Source: Candidatus Bathyarchaeota archaeon (GTDB lineage Archaea; Thermoproteota; Bathyarchaeia; TCS64). From it: a DNA stretch of 6,158 nt. Both the position numbers and the translations under genes were made by a program. Below the pieces are notes generated by a model, which had not been told where the DNA came from, ran no database searches, and saw only the letters and a program-made list of their open reading frames with translations. Of this stretch, positions 1 to 4,581 are shown one piece after another (the first letter of the stretch is position 1; each line of letters begins with the position of its first letter). The stretch covers positions 1 to 6,158 of the forward strand of contig CALGBN010000036.1 in the NCBI GenBank assembly GCA_937877765.1. The letters run 5' to 3'.

Positions 1-8
1 TTATTATA

Positions 9-20
9 CAAAAAGAAGCT
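9..20 (-). terminator. Possible oligo-T terminator after the HAD phosphatase gene
   Basis: On the minus strand the sequence after the phosphatase stop codon runs AGCTTCTTTTTGT, with five T in a row within about 20 bases of the stop. Archaeal RNA polymerase commonly terminates at such T tracts without a hairpin. The area is AT-rich, so the match could be chance, and the gene downstream lies outside the window. Confidence 0.25.
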
Positions 21-27
21 AAAATCT

Positions 28-705
28 CTATAAAACTTCTAAAATTGGTTTTATACTATCTCCCTTTATGACAACATGGCTGTTTTTCGCAACTTCTTCA
101 GATTCGGGGTTAAAAGATATTGCCAACTCGACTTTTTTAAAAACACGAATATCATTAAGTCCGTCTCCGACTGCAGCACAATTGCTTAGCGTGTATCCAT
201 GTTTCCTTGCAAAGTTCTCTAAAATTCCATCCTTCTCATCAAACCTAACCTTCACAATAATATCTCCAGTTATGATACCATCCTTAATAACAAGCGTATT
301 GCCAACCACATAATCAAAACCAATTTCGTATAGTCTATCCTTTATAATATCAAGACCACCAGTTATAACAACTAACATATACCCCTTTTTCTTCAACTCA
401 GAAACAGTCTCTTTTAAGCCGTCAACAAAAGGAATTCGATCAATAATCTTCATGAAAGCCTCATATGTTATGCCTTTCCACAATCCAGTATCCAACCTCG
501 CCCACTCGTCATAGTCTATTTTCCCTTGGAAGTACCACTCCTTGTAAGTTTTTGCTTTTTCCCAAACTCCTAACTCTTCATGAACATATTGCCACATACT
601 TGCTGCCTTAGTTAGGGTTCCATCTAAGTCAAACATTATAATCTTCACTCTCTTAGCTTTCTCACGTACCAAGCTTCTGTCTACGTTATAAATTACCTCT
701 GACAT
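28..705 (-). CDS. HAD-superfamily phosphatase, phosphoserine-phosphatase-like (HAD-IB)
   Basis: A 225-residue soluble protein with all four HAD motifs. Motif I is MFDLDGT with the nucleophile Asp26 and acid/base Asp28. Motif II is VVITGG with Thr115, where SerB proteins usually have Ser. The motif III lysine is probably Lys158, and motif IV is GDGLND with Asp181 and Asp185 binding Mg2+. The cap insert between motifs I and II (about residues 33-92, many Trp and Tyr) is the helical C1 type seen in SerB. The family hydrolyses small phosphomonoesters. Phosphoserine is the natural guess, but the substrate cannot be read from the sequence and no serine-pathway gene is nearby. The ATG at 705 gives about 22 residues before motif I, slightly long; a later Met24 sits in motif I itself and would remove part of the first strand. 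Upstream GGAATGAT is a weak ribosome site. Codon use is AT-rich, like the vapBC genes and unlike the nad genes. It is transcribed divergently from vapBC. Confidence 0.85.
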   Translation of the reverse strand: MSEVIYNVDRSLVREKAKRVKIIMFDLDGTLTKAASMWQYVHEELGVWEKAKTYKEWYFQGKIDYDEWARLDTGLWKGITYEAFMKIIDRIPFVDGLKETVSELKKKGYMLVVITGGLDIIKDRLYEIGFDYVVGNTLVIKDGIITGDIIVKVRFDEKDGILENFARKHGYTLSNCAAVGDGLNDIRVFKKVELAISFNPESEEVAKNSHVVIKGDSIKPILEVL

Positions 706-750
706 CTTGTATCATTCCATACAGCTTTAAACCAAGTAACACCTAATCGA

Positions 751-764
751 ATAAAAAATTTCCT
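751..764 (-). promoter_or_regulatory. Candidate BRE/TATA for the HAD phosphatase gene
   Basis: On the minus strand GGAAA followed by TTTTTTATT lies about 46-59 bases before the phosphatase ATG. This resembles an archaeal BRE plus TATA box, and a start about 25 bases further on would leave a short leader. The whole spacer is very AT-rich, so the call is weak. Confidence 0.25.
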
Positions 765-784
765 ATTATTATTTACTTTCTTTT

Positions 785-808
785 TTAAAATCTATTATGA
801 GATTTTAA
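785..808. repeat. Perfect 9-bp inverted repeat in the HAD/vapB spacer
   Basis: TTAAAATCT (785-793) and AGATTTTAA (800-808) are exact reverse complements separated by ATTATG. The repeat lies about 80 bases upstream of the HAD gene start and about 85 bases upstream of vapB, in the spacer shared by two divergent genes. It could be an operator or an RNA hairpin; with so much A+T it could also be chance. Confidence 0.4.
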
Positions 809-853
809 TATAAAAAATAAGAATTTGTTAAATAACGAAATAGTTAAATCATG

Positions 854-882
854 TAATCATTATATTATTAAATATAAGATTA
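854..882. promoter_or_regulatory. Imperfect 12-bp inverted repeat just before vapB, candidate vapBC operator
   Basis: The left arm TAATC plus TTATATT (854-858 and 860-866) pairs completely with the right arm AATATAA plus GATTA (871-877 and 878-882). One A (859) is bulged, and the centre is ATTA. The repeat ends 13 bases before the preferred vapB ATG and overlaps the only TATA-like sequence in the place expected for the vapBC promoter. VapB or VapB-VapC complexes usually repress their own operon by binding such palindromes, so this is the best operator candidate. That role is inferred from position and symmetry. Confidence 0.4.
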
Positions 883-886
883 TGTT

Positions 887-891
887 GTGAT
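887..891 (+). promoter_or_regulatory. Shine-Dalgarno core deciding the vapB start
   Basis: GTGAT matches the GGTGAT part of the archaeal anti-Shine-Dalgarno complement and stands four bases before ATG 896. The GTG within it opens the same frame and could be taken for the start codon, which would add three residues (MIE). Its position makes it more likely a ribosome site. Confidence 0.4.
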
Positions 892-895
892 AGAG

Positions 896-1123
896 ATGTC
901 AAAATACGCTACTATCACCATTACACGTAAAGTAAAAAAAATACTTGAGAAAGAAAAAGAAAATCGCAATTGGAGCGAGTTCTTACTCTTTATATATGAA
1001 GAATACAAACGCTTGAAAATGAAAGAATCTTTTGAAAAACTACGCAATCTGCTCTCTGATGAAGATCTAAAAGAAATAGAGAGGTCATATAAAGAGTTTA
1101 GAAGGAATTTTAGATTGAGGTAA
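896..1123 (+). CDS. vapB: VapB-type antitoxin, archaeal family
   Basis: A 75-residue, highly charged protein beginning MSKYATITI. A short beta strand (about residues 3-9) is followed by helices with the pattern 'VKKILEKEKENRNWSEFLLF'. This is the ribbon-helix-helix-like DNA-binding start seen in many archaeal VapB antitoxins. The C-terminal half, rich in Glu, Lys and Arg and ending FRRNFRLR, is the flexible part that usually blocks the toxin. It should neutralise the following VapC by direct binding and repress the operon. A GTG at 887 lies in the same frame, but ATG 896 is preferred because GTGAT sits just before it and the family normally starts with a short Met-Ser/Thr lead. The stop codon is two bases from the vapC ATG, so the pair is co-transcribed. 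Codon use is AT-rich, consistent with a mobile gene pair. Identification rests on protein pattern plus the adjoining PIN toxin. Confidence 0.85.
   Translation: MSKYATITITRKVKKILEKEKENRNWSEFLLFIYEEYKRLKMKESFEKLRNLLSDEDLKEIERSYKEFRRNFRLR
1117..1121 (+). promoter_or_regulatory. Shine-Dalgarno for vapC inside the vapB end
   Basis: GAGGT overlaps the last codons and stop of vapB, four bases before ATG 1126 and seven before ATG 1129. The spacing suits the second ATG somewhat better, so the toxin may start at the second Met. The arrangement indicates translational coupling of toxin to antitoxin. Confidence 0.5.
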
Positions 1124-1125
1124 CA

Positions 1126-1479
1126 ATGATGCTGTTTGACACATCTATAATTATTGAGATGTTGCGGAAAAATATCTACAAGCCAGGTGCAATATCAATT
1201 ATTTCTCTTATTGAAATACTTAGAGGTGTGGCAAAACAAAAAAGAGAAGCAGTCAAAGAAGTTTTGGAAAATGCATTTGAGATAATAGCTATAGATAACG
1301 ATATTATTTTAACTTACTGTGACCTCTATAATCATTTAAAAGATAAAGGAGAATTATTGTCGGATGCCGATCTTTTAATAGCAGCATCGGCTATTGCAAA
1401 GAGACAAAAGTTAATTACTAAGGATACTGATTTTAGGAGACTGAAAAAATATGGGTTGTCTTTGAGTTATGAACTCTAG
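1126..1479 (+). CDS. vapC: VapC toxin, PIN-domain ribonuclease
   Basis: A 117-residue single PIN domain of usual length. The acidic metal-binding residues are visible in order: Asp5 in LFDTSIIIE, Glu30 in ISLIEILRG, Asp82 in LLSDADLLIAASAI (Asp80 nearby) and Asp100/Asp102 in TKDTDF. These residues hold Mg2+ or Mn2+ in a family that cuts RNA, often tRNA or rRNA, when released from VapB. All key acids are present, so the toxin looks active. It follows vapB by two bases and shares its ribosome-site overlap. ATG 1126 and ATG 1129 are both possible starts and differ by one Met. The RNA target cannot be predicted. The gene is AT-rich like its partner and stands between unrelated housekeeping genes, as expected for a horizontally spread toxin-antitoxin module. 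Confidence 0.92.
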   Translation: MMLFDTSIIIEMLRKNIYKPGAISIISLIEILRGVAKQKREAVKEVLENAFEIIAIDNDIILTYCDLYNHLKDKGELLSDADLLIAASAIAKRQKLITKDTDFRRLKKYGLSLSYEL

Positions 1480-1667
1480 TGGATTTAACTAATAATTAGT
1501 CTATCCATGAAGTGTTTCTTGATTTGGAATTTGCTATTAAATGCTTTCTCATTGATATTTTATTTGCATTAAGGTTCTCATTACTGTATTTGAAGAATAC
1601 TTATTTTAATAACATAAATTTAAATACCTAAAAATAAAGAAGCAGTTCTCCTTGTCTAGAAAAAGAG
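1480..1667. other. Convergent intergenic spacer, no gene seen
   Basis: This 188-base AT-rich stretch lies between the ends of vapC (plus) and the gamma-CA-like gene (minus). It contains T-rich runs on both strands that could stop transcription from either side, such as GATATTTTATTTGC near 1552-1566 on the plus strand. I found no convincing open frame, tRNA or repeat in it. Confidence 0.5.
1631..1667 (-). terminator. T-tract terminator region after the gamma-CA-like gene
   Basis: On the minus strand the stop codon is followed at once by CTCTTTTTCT and, about 20 bases later, by CTTCTTTATTTTTAG. Two T tracts close together after the last gene of the nad cluster fit archaeal intrinsic termination. 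No strong hairpin accompanies them. The call is based on position and base composition only. Confidence 0.4.
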
Positions 1668-2198
1668 CTACCTTTTAGCGTAGATTTTCTTATAGACCTT
1701 GGCTTTACTCAGTGTCCTTTCATGTTCTTTAACCATGTAGCTGTGCTCTGCCTCCTTGCATTCACGCACTGGTTTGGCGGGCATACCGAGTACAAGCTGG
1801 TTCATAGGTATCTCTGATCTGGGTGATACCAAGGCGCCTGAACCTATGATTGATTTTGCTCCTATCTTTGCGTTATCAAGCACAATAGCTCCAATTCCCA
1901 CGATACATCCGTCCTCGATTTTTGCGCCGTGAACAGTAGCTCCATGACTAATGATTACGTCTTCACCGATCTCAACAGGGTTGCCTGTGGGTGCCTCGAT
2001 CAAGCAGTTTTCCAGTACAGTAGTTCTTGCTCCGATAACTACAGAGTCATCATCGCCTCTTACAACAGCGTTTGTCCAGATGTTTACATCCTCGCCAAGA
2101 GTAACGTCTCCTATTACCCATGAGCCGGGTGCGAGGAAGACGCTTGGATGTATTTTTGGTTTCTTTTCCTCAAACTCAATTACACTCAAATGTTTCAC
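1668..2198 (-). CDS. Gamma-carbonic-anhydrase-like hexapeptide-repeat protein with altered metal site
   Basis: A 176-residue left-handed beta-helix protein of the gamma-CA/YrdA/PaaY group. Repeated hexapeptides run from about residue 20 to 125 (VIGDVTLGEDVNIW, IGEDVIISHGATVHG, IGAKSIIGSGALV), then comes the typical VLGMPAKPVR turn and a C-terminal helix (about 147-175). Family members form trimers with Zn2+ or Fe2+ held between subunits by three His. Here the HGATVH pair (His85, His90) and the WTNAVVRGD motif (Arg47, Asp49) are kept. Glu68 stands where the first His is expected, and Leu62 where the catalytic Gln is usual. Activity as carbonic anhydrase is therefore doubtful; a thioesterase, acyltransferase or scaffold role is possible. 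Numbering is from GTG 2198. A TTG at 2189 is an alternative start, because GGTGA spanning the GTG is a good ribosome site five bases before it, and MSVIEFEEKKP then matches usual family length. It is third in the nad cluster, 42 bases after nadA. Confidence 0.85.
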   Translation of the reverse strand: MKHLSVIEFEEKKPKIHPSVFLAPGSWVIGDVTLGEDVNIWTNAVVRGDDDSVVIGARTTVLENCLIEAPTGNPVEIGEDVIISHGATVHGAKIEDGCIVGIGAIVLDNAKIGAKSIIGSGALVSPRSEIPMNQLVLGMPAKPVRECKEAEHSYMVKEHERTLSKAKVYKKIYAKR

Positions 2199-2199
2199 C
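2195..2199 (-). promoter_or_regulatory. Shine-Dalgarno GGTGA overlapping the GTG start of the gamma-CA-like gene
   Basis: On the minus strand GGTGA is an exact archaeal ribosome-site core, followed after five bases by TTG (2189-2187). The GTG within it is the longer start candidate. If the core is used for ribosome binding, the TTG is the true start and the protein is three residues shorter. Confidence 0.45.
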
Positions 2200-2240
2200 G
2201 AATAAACTACAAACCAGATAAGTATGTGAAAAGGATAGCG

Positions 2241-3158
2241 CTAGCTCATCTCAAGCATACGCTCAATCGCTACACGAGCACGACCAGCAATATCCTCAGG
2301 AACCTCCACAACAGGCTCCTCACCTACCAGCGCCATATACAGGTTCTCAAGGGTAATCCGCTTCATGGCGCCACAGACCGCGTAAGGCTTTGCTTCAAGG
2401 AACCGTTTATCAGGGTTCTCGCGTTGCAGCCTTGAAATTATACCTTCCTCCGTGCCTACTATGATTGTCTTTGCCGGTGTGGTCTTGGCTCTTTTCACCA
2501 TTCCACCAGTGCTCAGCACGTAATCGGCTCTTTCTTGGAACTCTGGTTCACATTCTGGATGTGCCCATACCTCTGAACCCGGGTTCTCAGCCTTCAGCTT
2601 AATGGCTTCCTCACCGTCGCCAAAGAATCTATGAACGCGACAGTGACCGTCTTCTGGTACAAAAATAAGCTCCACATCGGGTACTCGTTTCTGGACATAA
2701 TAGCCTAGGTTTTTATCTGGTCCAAAGATAACCTGCTTAGCGTCTAGTTTCTTGACGATTTTATCCGCGTTTGCAGATGTGCATGTGACTGTTGCCTCGG
2801 CTTTCGCCTCTGCGAGGGTGTTTACGTAGAGAACCACTGGTGCCTCAGGGTACTTTTTCTTCGCATCAAGCAATACATCCATACTAAGCATATCCGCCAT
2901 TGGGCAAACCGCCTTGGCGTTAGGAATAACCACCTTCTTATCAGGATTCAGCACTTTTGCGGTCTCAGCCATGAAATCTACACCACAGAAGACTATCATA
3001 TCAGCGTCTTCTGCTTCTTGCGCTTTCCTGCATAGCTCTAGGCTGTCTCCTAGGAAGTCTGCTACTTCCTGTATCTCGGCTACCTGATAGTTGTGTACTA
3101 GTAGTAACGCGTTCTTCTGCTTCTTTACTTCGATTATCTTTTTCTGTAACTCGTTCAT
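2241..3158 (-). CDS. nadA: Quinolinate synthase NadA
   Basis: A 305-residue cytosolic [4Fe-4S] enzyme that condenses iminoaspartate with dihydroxyacetone phosphate to quinolinate, the first committed product of de novo NAD synthesis. Length matches the short archaeal and Thermotoga type. The three cluster cysteines, one per pseudo-repeated domain, are Cys85 (KAVCPMADM), Cys173 (GHCRVH) and Cys262 (YAVCGAMKRITLENLY). Substrate-site residues are also present: His22 and Tyr24 in LVHNYQ, Tyr111 and Asn113 in LYVNT, Ser128 in CTSAN, His200 and Glu202 in WAHPECEPE, and Thr217 in LSTGGM. The enzyme looks intact and should be oxygen sensitive. Its ATG overlaps the nadC TGA by one base (TGATG), so the two are translationally coupled. 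No nadB or aspartate dehydrogenase is visible, so the iminoaspartate donor lies elsewhere. Codons change from A/C-ending near the start to almost entirely G/T-ending in the last 26. Confidence 0.97.
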   Translation of the reverse strand: MNELQKKIIEVKKQKNALLLVHNYQVAEIQEVADFLGDSLELCRKAQEAEDADMIVFCGVDFMAETAKVLNPDKKVVIPNAKAVCPMADMLSMDVLLDAKKKYPEAPVVLYVNTLAEAKAEATVTCTSANADKIVKKLDAKQVIFGPDKNLGYYVQKRVPDVELIFVPEDGHCRVHRFFGDGEEAIKLKAENPGSEVWAHPECEPEFQERADYVLSTGGMVKRAKTTPAKTIIVGTEEGIISRLQRENPDKRFLEAKPYAVCGAMKRITLENLYMALVGEEPVVEVPEDIAGRARVAIERMLEMS

Positions 3159-4012
3159 CAGACCATCTCAATCTCAAACTTAACATCCAGACTACAAATA
3201 CTATGTGTCAATGCACCAAGACTCACCACATCAACACCAGCCTCAGCGTAATCACCAGCATTCTCCGCCGTGATACCACCAGACGCCTCATAAATGATAC
3301 CCTTTCTATGCCCAAGCTTATCCAACTCAGCAAGATAAGCCTCGATCTCCTTTGGAGTCTTGTTATCAAACATGATTATATCTGCGCCAGCCTCAGCCGC
3401 CTCCACAGCATCAGGCAGACTCCTAACCTCGATCTCCACTTTATGGGTGAAACTGATGCCCTGTTTAGCTCGCTTCACAGCCTCAGTGACACTGGGAACA
3501 AGCTCCAGGTGGTTGTCCTTTATTAAAACACAGTCATCCAAGCCGAACCGGTGAGGATCACCGCCCCCATGGATAACCGCCCGTTTATCAAACTCCCGTA
3601 GTCCCGGTAAGGTCTTACGTGTTGCCGCAACTCGTGTCACTGGGTTACGCTTAGCTACGTCGTCAACGATTGCCGCTGTCTGTGTTGCGATACCCGCCAT
3701 ACGTCCAACAAGGTTCAAGGCAAGACGTTCACCCATCAATAGTGCTCTCGCTGAGCCATTGACTGTAAGCAGTGTTTTCCGTGCCTCGGTCTTCTGTCCT
3801 TCAACTGTGTGTATCTCGACTGTGCATCCGAGTAGTTTGAAGACTGTGGCTGCCTCTGCTAGTCCTGAGACTACGCCGGGTTCCTTGTAGTAGAATTTAC
3901 CTTTGGCTTGTTGGTCCTCGGGTATCAGTGTCCTGCTGGTGATATCCCCAAAACCAATATCCTCGTCTAGAAACTCCTTGATTCTCTCCATGAGTCTATA
4001 CTCATTTTCCAT
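3158..4012 (-). CDS. nadC: Nicotinate-nucleotide pyrophosphorylase NadC (quinolinate phosphoribosyltransferase, carboxylating)
   Basis: A 284-residue type II phosphoribosyltransferase that joins quinolinate and PRPP to give nicotinate mononucleotide, CO2 and pyrophosphate. It uses the product of nadA next to it. The N-terminal open-faced domain (about 1-110) contains DIGFGDITS and GERLALNLVGRMAGIAT. The alpha/beta barrel then carries TRKTLPGLREFDKRAV (131-146), the archaeal-style GGGDPHRFGLDD (149-160), LIKDNHL (163-169), VEIEV (192-196), DIIMFDN (211-217) and EASGGI (242-247). These supply the Arg, Lys, Glu and Asp residues that bind PRPP and quinolinate. Length and motifs are complete. The chosen ATG at 4012 gives MENEYRLME; Met8 is a possible later start, and neither has a strong ribosome site, so a leaderless or short-leader message is possible. 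It is first in the nadC-nadA-gamma-CA-like cluster. The 3' half is strongly G/T-ending at third positions, unlike the 5' half. Confidence 0.97.
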   Translation of the reverse strand: MENEYRLMERIKEFLDEDIGFGDITSRTLIPEDQQAKGKFYYKEPGVVSGLAEAATVFKLLGCTVEIHTVEGQKTEARKTLLTVNGSARALLMGERLALNLVGRMAGIATQTAAIVDDVAKRNPVTRVAATRKTLPGLREFDKRAVIHGGGDPHRFGLDDCVLIKDNHLELVPSVTEAVKRAKQGISFTHKVEIEVRSLPDAVEAAEAGADIIMFDNKTPKEIEAYLAELDKLGHRKGIIYEASGGITAENAGDYAEAGVDVVSLGALTHSICSLDVKFEIEMV

Positions 4013-4125
4013 ATTATGCCGCTTCCAGAGTCCTATGTTGTTTGATGCTCAAAGCAGCATACCATTTAACATTAACGGGAGAAAAATCCTATAAACAAAC
4101 AAACCCACTCAAGAGTGACACAAAG
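4013..4125. promoter_or_regulatory. Divergent spacer between nadC and the Lin0512-family gene
   Basis: This 113-base spacer must hold the promoter of the nad cluster (minus) and that of the plus-strand gene. The plus side has a good TATA at 4090-4095. On the minus side the best AT-rich candidate is around 4062-4076 (GTTAATGTTAAATGG when read on that strand). A short stem TGCT-CAA-AGCA at 4046-4056 is present but too short to name as an operator. Shared control of the two units is possible; no recognised regulator motif was seen. Confidence 0.4.
4090..4095 (+). promoter_or_regulatory. TATA box of the Lin0512-family gene
   Basis: TATAAA preceded by GAGAAAAATCC lies 30 bases before ATG 4126. 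With the usual archaeal distance of 25-27 bases, transcription would begin at about 4118-4122, giving almost no leader. This position also argues against the longer reading that would start at 4042, since that start would lie upstream of the promoter. Confidence 0.5.
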
Positions 4126-4518
4126 ATGCCAGATTATCGAAGATACCTACTGGAACAAGGCACAGGAGTAGACCTCCACGGAAGAGACGAGACAAAAGCA
4201 GCCCAACGCGCAGTAAAAGACGCCATAAGCCACAGCAGCATGATAGGACTAGGCTCACTATTCAAGATCGACAGCTTCAAAGAACTAGAAGAAGCCCTCA
4301 TGGTTGACGTAACCATCGCAGCCCCCAACCCAGACACGGTAGACGGAGAAGCAGTCCTATCCACGCTACCAGAGGGAAACAGGAGAATCAACATCATCAA
4401 AGGCGGAATGATGTGGCCACCGGAGAACCTTGACCCAGACGCCAAGAGTCATGATGTGGTGATTGTGAACGCGGTTATCGTTGTCTTGGTTGATGTTGAA
4501 AAGGTGGAGCATAAATAA
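4126..4518 (+). CDS. Lin0512-family protein, function unknown
   Basis: A 130-residue protein of the conserved family named after Listeria Lin0512, whose hallmark is a GxGxDxHG motif near the N-terminus. Here it is GTGVDLHG at residues 12-19, directly followed by the conserved 'RDETKAAQRAVKDAISHSS' stretch. Other segments are VTIAAPNP (62-69), a small region around IIKGGMMWPP (90-99) and a hydrophobic C-terminal strand (about 110-124). There is no signal peptide or membrane helix, and I know no established activity. The frame stays open up to an ATG at 4042, but ATG 4126 is chosen: family proteins begin just before the motif, a TATA box lies at 4090, and GAGTGA precedes it at suitable spacing. 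It is divergent from nadC, which may link it to NAD or small-ring metabolism, but that is only a neighbour hint. Codons are mostly A/C-ending for 22 of the first 26 and G/T-ending for 19 of the last 26. Confidence 0.85.
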   Translation: MPDYRRYLLEQGTGVDLHGRDETKAAQRAVKDAISHSSMIGLGSLFKIDSFKELEEALMVDVTIAAPNPDTVDGEAVLSTLPEGNRRINIIKGGMMWPPENLDPDAKSHDVVIVNAVIVVLVDVEKVEHK

Positions 4519-4551
4519 CCACCTCAACTTCCAGTTTTATATGGCACTCTC

Positions 4552-4557
4552 TTATAG
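4552..4557 (+). promoter_or_regulatory. Candidate TATA box of the EFR1-type gene
   Basis: TTATAG is centred about 27 bases before ATG 4582, the distance that would start a leaderless message exactly at the start codon. No ribosome site is visible before the ATG, which agrees. A second AT-rich box, TTTTATAT at 4535-4542, would instead give a leader of about 17 bases. Confidence 0.35.
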
Positions 4558-4581
4558 GGTAGAAGCCTGTTCTACGACCAT

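Noticed and set aside
827..849. GTTAAAT direct repeats (827-833 and 843-849) as an attachment site or iterons
   Set aside because: Only two 7-base copies in a very AT-rich spacer, with no integrase or replication gene nearby.
1929..2435. Plus-strand frames across the gamma-CA-like gene and the end of nadA
   Set aside because: They overlap two well-supported minus-strand genes and show no motif of their own.
3203..3554. Plus-strand open frames antisense to nadC
   Set aside because: They lie wholly within a clear NadC frame, lack family resemblance and have Ser/Leu-rich translations typical of opposite-strand reading.
4045..4060. Small stem (TGCT-CAA-AGCA) as a NAD-responsive operator upstream of nadC
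   Set aside because: Arms of four bases are too short to separate from chance, and no match to a known nad regulator site could be recognised.
4042..4125. Extending the Lin0512-family protein to ATG 4042
   Set aside because: The extra 28 residues are unlike the family start and span the TATA box at 4090-4095, so they would lie upstream of the likely transcription start.
4134..4445. Minus-strand open frame antisense to the Lin0512-family gene
   Set aside because: It is Ser-rich and featureless, and the plus frame carries the conserved GxGxDxHG motif. Its openness follows from the codon bias of the real gene.
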